Positions 16,301-21,485 of a stretch of DNA of 30,004 nt are shown here, in pieces. The first letter of the stretch is position 1. Each line of letters starts with the position of its first letter. Position numbers and translations under genes: made by a program. Source of the DNA: a virus; the IMG/VR virus record IMGVR_UViG_3300021957_006346, positions 1-30,004 of that record; one strand, 5' to 3'. The notes below the pieces were generated by a model, which saw only the letters and a list, made by a program, of their open reading frames with translations, was not told the DNA's origin and did no database searches.

Positions 16301-18503
16301 TAAGGATTTCAATATCCTAGACCCCCGCGATGTTATGGCGGCATTCAGATCTCTGGAGAAAATGGATGAAGACTTTGTTACCAGAACCATAGGAACGTGG
16401 TATGCAAACGTATTCTCCGCAAAGACAGTAGCCGTCAACCTTCTTTCAATTCCGTTCGGTGGATACAGGATGCTTGTAGACCGTGGTGCTGAAGCCGCAT
16501 TTAACGCCTACCTAAAAAACCCAGACTCAGCATCACTTGCAGAGTATAAATACCTCAAGGAGGGATGGAAAGAATGGTGGGCTAAAGGGGCGCAACAAGC
16601 ACTTATTGCTTTTGATACAGAGCGAGCTTACTTTAATAAATTCAAAGAAGGCGGAGTTGCCGCTAACCCATATAAGGGTGAGTCATCCGAGGAAGTTAGG
16701 GGTTACCAAATGGGTCACCTACTTGATTACGTTGACGACCTAATCTCCAAGTTGATGAAGGGAAGATCTCCCCAGCGACCAGCAACCTTGACCCGTCTTG
16801 CAGGCGGTAATAAAACCAAAGACTTCAAGCTCGGTAAACTGGCTCGCGGAGTTCTTAGATTCAACCTTGGTGTTGACGAGTTCCTCCGATACAACATCGC
16901 TGGAGCAGAGGTGACCGCTCGCGCCTATCGTGAAGGGGTTAAGCGGGGTTTGTCAGGAAAGGAGCTAGGGAAATTTATCAAGCTAGAGACCAAGACTTTA
17001 GGTTCTAAATCATGGGATGCGGCGGGTAAACAAGCTGACATCTCGGTGTTTACCGAAAACCTGCCAAAGTTTGAGGAGTTGGACACATCTATTCTTAAGG
17101 ACGGCGACATACTCTCTTTACTGGGAGATACAATGTCGGCTGTTGTTGGTGCGGCTGACAGCTACATAAAAGACAGCGATAAGAAGCTAAAAGCCAAAGT
17201 AGATATAGCTGATAACGCCCTCGCCACTGCTACTGTTCAGGGTCTGAGATTAGCTCTTGGTGGAGTCAGAATTACTATAATGCCGTTTACTCGAGTAATT
17301 ATGAACCTTATCAGAAAAGGCTTCCACTATGTGCCGAACCCCTTAGTTACTGCAATCACTGGCTACAAAGTTGTGAAATATGCCAAGAACAATCGAGGAG
17401 AAGCAGATCCAGAAGCGGCACACGCCATTCACCGATTCAGCTCACAAATTGTATCCTCAATTATTGCATCTGTAATCTACGGCATGGCTGAAGGTGATGA
17501 TGATGATGGTGAAAAAGATATTCTCATTACTGGGTCAATGGACAAGTTTGGCGAAGGTTCGAGGGCTGCCCGAAATGCCGCCTACGCAGAAGGAATGGGT
17601 CAATATCGCGTTCGCGTATTTGGCAAAACGTTTGACTATGGTCGGATTGACCCCGCTGCTATCACGCTTGGAACTACGGTTGATATGATTAGAAATATCA
17701 AAAAGACGGCGCGTGGCGATCAGGGGCTATGGGATTGGACTCAGGACTTTGTTGCAAACACCATGATTTCCCAGATGACTGACAAGACCATGCTCAGGGG
17801 AATCAACGAGTTGTTGATGATGAAGGACGAGAAAAAGCGTCCAGAACAGTGGTTGGCTCGCCAGCTTGCAACAATGCTAGTCCCCAACGTGATACGCCAG
17901 CCAATCAGGGACACAAACAAATACTATGACGAGACTGGTTTAGATGATGAAGGCATGGAAGGCTTTGCAAGAATACTTGCCTATGAGTTGTATCCAAATG
18001 CTGACGAGGGATCATGGCTACCAAAAAGCAAGTATTCGCCAGCACCAAGCCGTAATGCCTTCGGGGAAAAAATGAAGAGACCTGACGGCTTAGGAAAAAA
18101 AATACCTGCCGCAGGACACATGATCGACTGGATTCTCAAAACCCAAGACTACAAAAAAGTCAGGGACATAGAGGCAATCAGGAGATACAACAAGCGACAC
18201 CCGATGGACAAGTCGGTAAACATACCGAACAAGTCTCAAAAGAATTATCGTTACACGGTCAGCGATAATCTCAGGGTAACGCTACCCATGACAAATAAGC
18301 AGTGGGATATTTACAGTAGCCTTTATAACAGGTATTATAGAAGCGAAGGAGCAACCCTTATGACTGACGAGGGGGCTAAATCAATCAGGGCTAAAAGAGC
18401 TGCCGCGAGAAAAAAAGCATTGGATATTGCAATTGGACTCCCAGCGTTTAAAAAAGACACACTCAAAGTCTACAAAAAGTTAAAAGATAAACACAACAAG
18501 TAA
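4350..18503 (+). CDS. giant phage polyvalent protein (4717 aa): zincin-like, ART-PolyVal and LPD domains
   Basis: One uninterrupted 14.15-kb frame, nearly half the window. Approximate order: coiled-coil-rich N-terminus (1-420); Gly/Ala-rich segments (485-990); a small linker-flanked module (1216-1262); a zincin with HEFIH at 1823; an ART-PolyVal-type ADP-ribosyltransferase (2001-2289); a zincin-like domain with EELIH at 2382; a GFTID module (2540-2650); a polyvalent-protein region (2750-3115); a zincin with HEYAH at 3430; an HTH-like segment (3882-3926); an LPD38-like C-terminal region (4010-4500); and a basic tail. Proteins of this architecture are known in phages as 'polyvalent proteins' and are thought to be packaged in the head and ejected with the DNA to protect it and disarm the host. 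The start at 4350 lacks a Shine-Dalgarno sequence, and the gene overlaps portal by one base (TAATG). N4-like virion RNA polymerase was considered, but no catalytic motif is present. The ejection role is inference from the family. Confidence 0.85.
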   Translation: MPPTPLRDPYDDFSSAVDQYSRSMHLADREAKRAEAARQSEANALKRDSARAAAESMAARNKRFKAAAKEGGYSKYVYTDEEGASRSGLTEEQHADLAQKRSLEASQKAERESASISADYLSEKKQKLKTDLLTKYERERAEKELLSLDQQLAVNEEMSNEDGYAESRDALTKKIEDTRARILADDDKRAKYDEADKQYNTARSVAKGGIPEGLVIPNAVPEDNEERVKMIQAYNARSRAYEEKNKALTKSRLANSNAYRDEEVRILGAYEEWVKGGGTPEQVEAAKKSRDKAISGAYKTYLERNYTNNADADQLMNVEYKSIQLLKPFIEDVTGAYKEDRMKEVDAARKAYRQDLYDNADTFKKTSPETRLKMRQLADDIYNKNITTEEANTTYEKIHQEANAKSIAHAKTVDAFASKVNEIGGAAYADVLADTPYIGWRPELKVNDKGGFMTKAFRASGDLVISDKKRKSQGGIIQGTLNNPLFGGVKAGVNVVGATLSTLRKTGAAVTRAFDNYEDAPWVDDFAKANNLNQEQMLRVYEDYVKSADDWEDASEETRVLNNGTVLFNPNLIAKQLDADEYKRMVKESGTAPYIQQRMMSPSAIEQHRDNTVTQHGAMLERTSASAEKSMNEWFNRQIALTEGSENQFSDLSYADQVQAFLKVANTATDGGVSFAGSGVGDSYDRAGQTINLGALKAGQFVYGAATLISDSNPLRDILEDLARESTLVRETRDITTSKGGVGTKITDVFFEEAQSMVMTLGAGGVGSKVASSVVKQGLKQTAIKGGRSLADKAVQQAIGRTLTKDAVRQVIGKAGFGTASAAGGLQSYGLTYAQNYVAAIDKAEKELGRSLTDDEKKEIANSSDVKGKAIFAGAITSTVMLGFGRTGADIIFKPSSSLRNSTMRDFFRLVGSKTMTKSQKMVVLRKGIHDVLKPILFEAAEEGTDELLASLAVDGRSFGQSMDAFWEAAIAGSIMGGVAGSPRSFISTGVNAQNLTNVETATDALRAVYGKEGAFEPAQVKAGLELINSDPAKGSKDSEIVARNLKTAIETQEKITQSEAKAKRQIEEGQQKGDNEMVDSGMRAAQEARRARAIIKVASGTKVSDLNVDDRKAFEANLLDDSASYEMVGDEVVITDSSIAQLATTYPDAAGDLITLNETQQRQRLAAKEKSAQTAENKVEGKEIPEGAETPPSPKESAPPSGGKPTETQAPATKKFRVTLTAADGSPRTVEVEAGSIKEAEDKAILDHAKDGEVLEANMTEEVGVVAPQSPAAGTQPKESAKPKDTPTKPAPKPAPTSKKELLSALFTDVTEDAEMKESFRINPDGSLTLKAGLSKAKTTEAVVRALISRVTKETMTDSGAANLWEAMPASLQAMITKRFTYEKGNVEMSPVEGTRFLLENMLNEKVFRATLKSHIRKGDKPFVKQMLKFIRSFLNEVRKLLKTAPDSVREQLYQYENYAMALLKESVSPKSLEALGIATPATKIATTADATLPANISPMRRGGYRVMMPDGTYRETRTRNQAISLNASKFEKQAIKDIKRSHAEALVSGAITRDELLASINTIVAMVKSVAKNSGYSAESIFASVDHVQLSRRSEALSELMDGFRQILDARGGDAAVTAEMALVNEMNKSVEGKKTAKPLLTEDSAPAAVRQMKLAADEGGLFTYLFSNSKNRIYLAQILEATDKMMEKLANESELEKAADAKNLIKKKLALGVEFRALALEDYLAKLDPELKKNLTKEEQGAWAETQMQKDSDRIIKEREKLDAQILARYDEALSEMQARRGNEYRMYGGQLNTEGETGLGIGRQTVQFGRGANPTTAPHEFIHVLTERKNPLSGNSFLYDALGREGIKKLNSWMRDAINQGGNPVELVAEAIEKYIRNGKAPAQIEDSIATLADGAQKYYESVEGETVGSKMYDQRVKDVLDEIFTADNTQSNQVTKYRAKAASKRKTKEKESKGVSTQSPNSFRKSSDGRMQISDEVKMIRTDDGRTLSAAGLINMQSAFHGTRHKIEGEMSTDKIGSGEGQQVYGWGLYFTETKSIAEMYQNMDAGLSWVELDGTKIYLNQEFNYYQEQTLNTVASRGLDGAREYYNKKIIEAPDLIKAGRVSEDYYNDAIDSIVFLTKFEKDLEERLEIVHSEKGNLYTVELDVEQNELLDWDKPLSEQSEKVQDAIKTNARKRERFQELLETKPFKGRAKKIKDLEAEIKKGLDFDISKLTRKMGGSDLYDMLVQSNARDPKQASEALAKAGIKGIKYLDGDSRDKGEGTYNYVMFNEADVSITHENGVARPFEAQPESAINLQSPNPKNLKPEAKPVRSVSDTEYRIYKKFGEAFKSIGVANNTVPFGVLAEWTLGKQGSQINLNSKKLSYYSDKALDLIVREELIHASSYKVIKNSGVDYIAYHEDLYEEMKRDGFAEKFSKVYKSNQTPMNQAAEFKRAAIQKILYGTVTEQEMRTKSFQKIADLLRGIIDFFEKKIKTFNKIGKNKQIFNDTVAMMREAETKVRLQSSPPKRKNQSGLLESFRSNSSTLTKMIKENPWGFTIDQNSDFAPKGYAVAASKDTETVVGEDFTDADLEQFFVDHKEVFETEGAHLGGWKRGDGKFVLDVSFPVADFETAVRVGILSNQDAIFHIDGNENEQEISLKQDGKQKTPEGFAESAEEILSKREEIGDVIALASSATRRVPSRVREEGNEDVTEDGGRLKQPRTNQHKQILEAIIAEDYVPVETSPLEGGKVRTIAKILLKKSNKIDWSRNWRGRKKNFAAGQEKRFLGDVEKASDNMLEVAEQASVVFPEFQSWYETRLKMAMDIFEELDPDASKPENNFILRVLLAVTSNGNKVKDQTFDTWKVYNDWKSTGKMGDTKVSGKRANEISNALARVDKLTQILGWKKVDSFLQTEGTVKDLRDAIVNDFGFTAKEAKDITKGELIDEVVPFALIFGAKLGSFFFNLSGNFNTTTMDRWFMRTFGRALGSQMQRVDKKVLLRSRKRYKDALDAAKSDKGAMSVLQSFGVRTNASTSHATLKKITDHFTIPENRKDLSPVLNELRLSSNGYIKIADGLDMVEAPKSGGHRRFIRLTMDRVRAKLQERSGKDWNPAELQALLWYYEKLIHDTYGSKQKDDPDYGTAANELYKSIRRGEDSRSYRPSVTIRGGKLAGKSLAVVYGENGGRVNQQTKVVKAIKSYNSKVTEDYDKRPVVTPRRPQIPNNLDEKWELTDADMELMDQTLWDALMSTGISKFIKLTENNASNHYTDYSFIYMSNAGVPIGLYWDRDSWDDGGYLATELDRKTGRVVSQSTELAAEIDEISTLIDELDNRDFTPLNQVNQQAKANNDFYVKPDITKQPIYTDKQIREYVSKMHKLYGGSVKSMLDGIIKEGSSEFADLAKAMLKSHNKKFLNAPIRWDERTDRSYEQGGKITLRWDAPVKTWLHEYAHVSTVGTLLNDLGGTIHDQLIDADYRDTAAMVGSGRAGGSQARYTTAQREMFRLFDIAQKTVPQLTRAGAEAMVTVRQNENLPADQQVHSNVAYGMGNVLEFVAQAMSNVEMQKFLNNISDPKRKGQRSLLDSLFDAIRKILGVPVKMNSVLASVLTLTEDIATDGMVTRDNGARMSQQINLQSPRPIDSKSGRAAAGRVKTSDQERDRMMQDRDKFDDNDQKVVQGDPKKAKWSSDPATRNAEDVIKEMYLESFVAEDRAKWEAEAAVILAKPANEIEQMIYDYANGDYVGEVTGGTIIAASRFTADKLQAAIASGSKDAINEALILGFAHQEGRANPARLMAAMKDPFQTPQQRAAYAIGIAIHSPSVEVISALKKKFGAKAEGKNGVGAVPKQNREAYYKALAEYQTKRYERAKKQLKKDGINIADVFNASHQGNGVGTAADAAALAGFSNKHKQVINKWREGSSPKTIQASTGVDPKSHNKIIAKFRAEVEKQARKIAIDGYRVDTMDDYKAGRPPSTMPNKPTEIELNEAVEAIVEHSFRAGRDRVKDFNILDPRDVMAAFRSLEKMDEDFVTRTIGTWYANVFSAKTVAVNLLSIPFGGYRMLVDRGAEAAFNAYLKNPDSASLAEYKYLKEGWKEWWAKGAQQALIAFDTERAYFNKFKEGGVAANPYKGESSEEVRGYQMGHLLDYVDDLISKLMKGRSPQRPATLTRLAGGNKTKDFKLGKLARGVLRFNLGVDEFLRYNIAGAEVTARAYREGVKRGLSGKELGKFIKLETKTLGSKSWDAAGKQADISVFTENLPKFEELDTSILKDGDILSLLGDTMSAVVGAADSYIKDSDKKLKAKVDIADNALATATVQGLRLALGGVRITIMPFTRVIMNLIRKGFHYVPNPLVTAITGYKVVKYAKNNRGEADPEAAHAIHRFSSQIVSSIIASVIYGMAEGDDDDGEKDILITGSMDKFGEGSRAARNAAYAEGMGQYRVRVFGKTFDYGRIDPAAITLGTTVDMIRNIKKTARGDQGLWDWTQDFVANTMISQMTDKTMLRGINELLMMKDEKKRPEQWLARQLATMLVPNVIRQPIRDTNKYYDETGLDDEGMEGFARILAYELYPNADEGSWLPKSKYSPAPSRNAFGEKMKRPDGLGKKIPAAGHMIDWILKTQDYKKVRDIEAIRRYNKRHPMDKSVNIPNKSQKNYRYTVSDNLRVTLPMTNKQWDIYSSLYNRYYRSEGATLMTDEGAKSIRAKRAAARKKALDIAIGLPAFKKDTLKVYKKLKDKHNK
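7995..8141 (+). other. small beta-grasp-like module flanked by Pro/Lys linkers
   Basis: Residues about 1216-1264 (FRVTLTAADGSPRTVEVEAG, then IKEAEDKAILDH) read as two strands with a turn followed by a helix. Pro/Lys/Thr/Ser-rich linkers of about 30 residues stand on both sides. This is the layout of an independently folded module on flexible tethers. The function is unknown; the fold call comes from the strand-turn-strand-helix pattern only. Confidence 0.4.
9700..10200 (+). other. zincin-like metallopeptidase domain 1 of the giant protein (HEFIH)
   Basis: Residues about 1784-1950 contain H1823-E-F-I-H1827, the HExxH zinc site of zincin peptidases, followed by the short LTERKNPL turn. The C-terminal helices (AEAIEKYIRNG) are typical of the zincin domains embedded in polyvalent proteins. 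The third zinc ligand cannot be assigned by eye. The peptidase could process the giant protein itself or a host protein; the sequence does not say which. Confidence 0.6.
10350..11215 (+). other. ADP-ribosyltransferase domain (ART-PolyVal type)
   Basis: Residues about 2001-2289 match the layout of the polyvalent-protein ADP-ribosyltransferase family well. There is an HGT triplet at 2006-2008, then GSGEGQQVYGWGLYF with tyrosine near 2035, the signature NLYTVELDVEQNELLDW followed by KPLSEQSEKV, and the closing GIKGIKYLDGDSRDKGEGTY plus NYVMF near 2270. In this superfamily the first His and the Tyr bind NAD+ (H-Y-[E/Q] type); the third catalytic residue should lie near the last strand but I cannot assign it. 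The likely reaction is transfer of ADP-ribose from NAD+ to a host target, which is not identifiable here. Confidence 0.8.
11300..11860 (+). other. zincin-like domain 2 of the giant protein with altered motif EELIH
   Basis: Residues about 2317-2504 have the layout of the zincin domains in the same protein: an N-terminal beta region, a motif helix, then a helical tail (IADLLRGIIDFFEKKIKTF) before a Gln-Ser linker. The motif reads E2382-E2383-L-I-H2386, so the first zinc-binding His of HExxH is Glu. The domain is either catalytically dead or uses a different metal geometry. Confidence 0.45.
11905..12300 (+). other. polyvalent-protein GFTID module
   Basis: Residues about 2520-2650 contain NPWGFTIDQNSDFAPKGYAV, then a long helix, GGWKRGDGKFVLDVSFPV, and SNQDAIFHID. 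This combination (a G-F-T-I-D opening, G-G-W with an F-V-L-D-V strand, and a closing Q-x-A-I-F) recurs in large phage polyvalent proteins next to zincin and ART domains. I know of no established activity for it. Confidence 0.45.
12600..13750 (+). other. helical polyvalent-protein region (DUF7178-like; GAKLGSFFFNLSGN, QALLWYYEK)
   Basis: Residues about 2750-3130. Two landmarks are diagnostic of this region in polyvalent proteins: GAKLGSFFFNLSGNFN followed by TMDRWFMRTFG (about 2939-2968), and AELQALLWYYEKLIHDTYG (about 3097-3115). The first is a helix with a Gly-Phe-Phe-Asn-Leu core ahead of a basic Asp-Arg-Trp motif. The exact family name is from memory and should be read as 'DUF7178-like'. 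No activity is known to me. Confidence 0.45.
14530..15180 (+). other. zincin-like metallopeptidase domain 3 of the giant protein (HEYAH)
   Basis: Residues about 3394-3610 contain H3430-E-Y-A-H3434 preceded by KTWL. Then come a long loop and helices, including VLEFVAQAMSNVEMQKFLNN and SLLDSLFDAIRKILG, the helical tail seen after other phage zincins. The domain ends at the NLQSP linker (3614-3618). HExxH is intact, so this copy is probably active. Confidence 0.6.
15990..16130 (+). other. helix-turn-helix-like segment in the giant protein
   Basis: Residues about 3882-3926 read KQVINKWREGSSPKTIQAST, then GVDPKSHNKIIAKF. The helix, R-E-G-x-S turn, I-x-x-x-T-G-V second helix and K-I-I recognition-like helix follow the pattern of resolvase or transposase HTH motifs. 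Such a segment could bind DNA packaged or ejected with the protein. The call is by pattern only. Confidence 0.4.
16370..17850 (+). other. LPD38-like C-terminal region of the giant protein
   Basis: Residues about 4008-4500. Landmarks are WYANVFSAKTVAVNLLSIPF, GVDEFLRYNIAGAEVTARAY, QIVSSIIASVIYGMAEGDDD, and RVFGKTFDYGRIDPAAITLG followed by GTTVDMIRNIK. The order (helical N-L-L opening, hydrophobic helices, then an F-D-Y-G-R-I-D-P motif) matches the large polyvalent protein domain 38 as I remember it. Its long hydrophobic helices suggest membrane interaction during genome delivery. The basic 50-residue end after it is Lys/Arg-rich. Confidence 0.5.
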
Positions 18504-20752
18504 TGAGCGACTCAGAAAACACATCACCCAAAAGCCAAGTTCAAGTAGTAGCCGAAAAAATGGCTACAACAAAACCGATTACCAGCATTGGTAAAAAAGG
18601 GAAAAACAACACTAAGGTGGTATTCCCTTCTCCGCTTGAGCTTACAGAAGATCAGGAACGGAAGCTGGTTGATCACGCACTGTTGAGGATAGACAGCCTT
18701 GAGAAAGACTTGGGTAGAAAAAACACAGAGCACCACAACTGGTATGGACACGGTGAGAACGCGACAATCAAGGATGCCGCTGGATCATTTATGGGTAAAC
18801 GTCAACTCTATGAGATGACCTACCACAACCAGCTTGACTGGAGGTCTTACCTTATTGGGGGTATATTCTCGGAATCCAACCTGACCGTCCCAATGTCTCG
18901 CCGTATCGCCCAGCAGCAGATTGCAAGATCGGCTAATTACTTTCTCGGGACTGACCCGTGGTTTGGGGCTTACTCGGTCGGGGCGTCAGATGATGACAAG
19001 GCGTCGATACTAGACAAATACCTCAAATACAAAGCTCGAAAATCAGAATTAAAGAACACTGTAATCAGCTCGATAGAAGGAGCAATTATACGTGGCGAGT
19101 CGGTCGTTAAGACTGTTTACCGACAGGATTGGACATCGTTCAAAAGCCAATTGTCAGTTGCAGTTTCAGAGGACGGTCAGCCGTTTGTTGCCGCAGACAG
19201 CGACTACATCACCCAAATGGACACATGGTCTGTAGCCGAGACCGAGCAAGGAAACGTGTGGATTTTGCAACGTGACGGAGAAACCCAGCTGCCGCCGCAG
19301 TATCAAGACCCATCAGAACTCATCTTTGAAGAACAGTTGGTTCAACGACAGAAGGTGCGCTACGCTGGCGCGGAAAGCAAGACGGTCTACTACAAGGACT
19401 TTTTAGCTCCGCTTGACGCCGCCTCGCTCGATGAAGCAGACTGTGTGGCGCATTTATACGACAAACCAGCAATTGAAATAGCTTCTCTTTACATCTCAGC
19501 CTTGGAGGATAGCAACTCAACCACAAGGGAAACCGCAGCAAAAATCTATGAGTCCCTCCAAGAGCTTGTCGGTGGAAACACAGCACCGTCAGCAAGTGCT
19601 AACAAACCCCGCCCAGAGGTAGGCGAATCTATCGGGGATAGCGGCAGAGAAGATGGAGGTCTGGATGAAAACAAGCCTACTGAGCCTATTATAGAAATAG
19701 CCGAGGTGTTTTTACACTTTGACGCGGATGAGGACGGCGTCCAAGAGGACATCGTAATAATGATTGACCGCAAGAACAAGCGACCTTTGTTTTATGACTA
19801 CGTTGCAAACAGAACCCCTAATGGCAAAAGACCTTTCGATGTAATTAGAGTTAACCGAGTTGATGGTCGCTGGCACGGTATCGGAACAATGGAGGTTTTT
19901 CAGCCATTGCAAGAAGTTGTTGACCTTCTCGTAAATCGCTGGAGTCTTTCACAATCCAGATCGGGCAATGTTATTTTTTGGCGAAAAGATCAGGTTGTTG
20001 AAGGAGAGGATAACCCGCACCTTGAGCTTAATGGTGGAGAGGTTTACACACCAAAAGGCAACGCCGACCCTAGAAACATTCTCACCGTGGTTCCCTTGTA
20101 TGACATCAAGGGTCGTGAAATTTACCGAGAAATCGAGTTCTTTATGCAGGTTGCAATTAATATGTCTGGGGTCTCCCACGCGAACGATGCCGCCATGCTG
20201 GGAATGGATACAGCAAAACTTGCAACTGGCGTCAGGAACATTGAGCGGTCTGGTCAGGAGATGTTTTCGATCTACCTGTCTGTGATGCAAGAAGGCTTGG
20301 AAGAGGTTCTCAAGTCTTTTGTTACTTATTCAATGGCTTACATGGACAACAAGGAGGCGTTTATCTATACAGAGAACGACCAAGCCCAGTCTATCGAGTT
20401 CGACCCAAATGACATAGAACGATCCATAGAGATGGATATACGGATGGAAATGAGTAAGTATAAAAACGAGCAAGAGCTTGCACAGGCGTCCCAAGCGTCA
20501 GCCAAGGTCATCGAATACTATTCGCTTCCGCCAGCCTTACAGCAAAGACTCGCTCCGCTATACCGCCAAATGCTAAAATCTTTTGAAATAGCGCATGTTG
20601 ACGGCATCATCGCACCCACAGACTTTCAGCTACCACCCCAAGCCCCCAATGGAGGGTTCTTACCAGAACAGCAAGGTGCTGGCGGCGGCGAGCCAAACCA
20701 AGCAATAAACACCAGCAACAACATGCCAGCAGAAGTAGCCCCTAACGACTAA
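18503..20752 (+). CDS. portal protein (749 aa, P22/N4-like)
   Basis: The portal forms the dodecameric ring through which DNA enters and leaves the head, and it nucleates capsid assembly. The length fits podoviral portals (about 700-770 residues). Visible landmarks are WRSYLIGGIFSESNLTV near the N-terminal wing, AIIRGESVVKTVYRQDW, and the core RPFDVIRVNRVDGRWHGIG (about 443-461) leading into MEVFQPLQEVVDLLVNRW. The acidic HFDADEDGVQED loop before it is common in this family. A helical stem-like stretch follows, and the C-terminal 70 residues are Pro/Gln/Gly-rich, as in portal barrels. It starts in the TAATG overlap with the giant gene and ends in another TAATG, so its translation is probably coupled on both sides. 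Confidence 0.87.
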   Translation: MSDSENTSPKSQVQVVAEKMATTKPITSIGKKGKNNTKVVFPSPLELTEDQERKLVDHALLRIDSLEKDLGRKNTEHHNWYGHGENATIKDAAGSFMGKRQLYEMTYHNQLDWRSYLIGGIFSESNLTVPMSRRIAQQQIARSANYFLGTDPWFGAYSVGASDDDKASILDKYLKYKARKSELKNTVISSIEGAIIRGESVVKTVYRQDWTSFKSQLSVAVSEDGQPFVAADSDYITQMDTWSVAETEQGNVWILQRDGETQLPPQYQDPSELIFEEQLVQRQKVRYAGAESKTVYYKDFLAPLDAASLDEADCVAHLYDKPAIEIASLYISALEDSNSTTRETAAKIYESLQELVGGNTAPSASANKPRPEVGESIGDSGREDGGLDENKPTEPIIEIAEVFLHFDADEDGVQEDIVIMIDRKNKRPLFYDYVANRTPNGKRPFDVIRVNRVDGRWHGIGTMEVFQPLQEVVDLLVNRWSLSQSRSGNVIFWRKDQVVEGEDNPHLELNGGEVYTPKGNADPRNILTVVPLYDIKGREIYREIEFFMQVAINMSGVSHANDAAMLGMDTAKLATGVRNIERSGQEMFSIYLSVMQEGLEEVLKSFVTYSMAYMDNKEAFIYTENDQAQSIEFDPNDIERSIEMDIRMEMSKYKNEQELAQASQASAKVIEYYSLPPALQQRLAPLYRQMLKSFEIAHVDGIIAPTDFQLPPQAPNGGFLPEQQGAGGGEPNQAINTSNNMPAEVAPND

Positions 20753-21033
20753 TGAGTGACGCAAAAAGAATAGCCTATGACATGGCACAAAAAGTTGGTG
20801 AGCGCGTAGAACGACTCGAGGCGTGCTCTGGATGGAGCGAGATCTTTATACCAATGATCCAAAAAATAAGAGATGAGGCTCAGGGGCAGATCAACGAGAT
20901 AGGAACCGATCAGAGGGAGGCTGACTTCTACAGGGGTGAGTTGTCCCTGTGTGATGACATCCTCAAGTTCTGTGAGAGAAGGAAGAAGTCATCTGCCGCC
21001 AACATGGCAGCGAACATCAATCCTATTGATTAA
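20752..21033 (+). CDS. small helical protein (93 aa) after the portal
   Basis: Starts in the TAATG overlap with the portal stop, so expression is coupled. The 93 residues are mostly helical and charged (AYDMAQKVGERVERLEACSG, then MIQKIRDEAQGQINEIG) with a CDDILKFCERRKK end. It contains three cysteines and no membrane segment. Small proteins at this point in podovirus head operons are often assembly or connector accessories, but I recognise no family. Its stop TAA (21031-21033) shares two bases with the stop of the opposing gene, so there is no room for a terminator. Confidence 0.65.
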   Translation: MSDAKRIAYDMAQKVGERVERLEACSGWSEIFIPMIQKIRDEAQGQINEIGTDQREADFYRGELSLCDDILKFCERRKKSSAANMAANINPID

Positions 21034-21485
21034 TAAGTTACATCAAACGAGTCCCCTATCGCTAGACCTCCTCCCCATTCAAATTCAAGGAAGAATCCGC
21101 ATATTCCTGCGTCATAATCAGCAGGGTCAAAAGTGACATTTATTGATCCTCCTGTCTCCTCGGCAATTCTTGTGCTGGTCAGCACCCCGCCCACCAAACG
21201 ATAAATGTCTACCCATTGGAGCATTCCTCCTGATGTTATTGTAATTTCGTGGTCACAGCTAAATCCCATGGTGGTATTCTCCCCGAATGGGAAATAGGAG
21301 CCTGTGACGGTCATGGAGGTTTTAACCTTCCCGTTTGCTAGAAATTCAACGGTTTCAGCTACAAAATCGTCGCCTCCGTCTAGCTCAAAAGTAGATTCCG
21401 TGCGCCCTCCCAGAGTAGCCACCAAGCAAACAACGGCAGTTGTCGGGTATGGTGGAAGCGGTTCTATAGGTCTTAGTCTGTGCAT
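21030..21485 (-). CDS. opposite-strand cassette gene 2, beta-rich hypothetical protein (151 aa)
   Basis: A leftward gene lying inside the rightward head block. It starts in a TAATG overlap with the 197-residue gene upstream, so the two form one small operon. The sequence opens MHRLRPIEPLPPYPTTAVVC and continues as an acidic, Gly/Thr-rich, beta-strand-dominated protein (STFELDGGDDFVAE, TMTVTGSYFPFGEN type strands). It ends GGGLAIGDSFDVTY. There is no signal peptide or catalytic motif. The composition suggests a small virion-surface or decoration-type protein, but that is a guess. The function is unknown. Confidence 0.7.
   Translation of the reverse strand: MHRLRPIEPLPPYPTTAVVCLVATLGGRTESTFELDGGDDFVAETVEFLANGKVKTSMTVTGSYFPFGENTTMGFSCDHEITITSGGMLQWVDIYRLVGGVLTSTRIAEETGGSINVTFDPADYDAGICGFFLEFEWGGGLAIGDSFDVTY

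Noticed and set aside
4350-18503. N4-type virion RNA polymerase
   Set aside because: Giant size and position suggested it, but no polymerase motif is seen, while ART and zincin motifs are clear.
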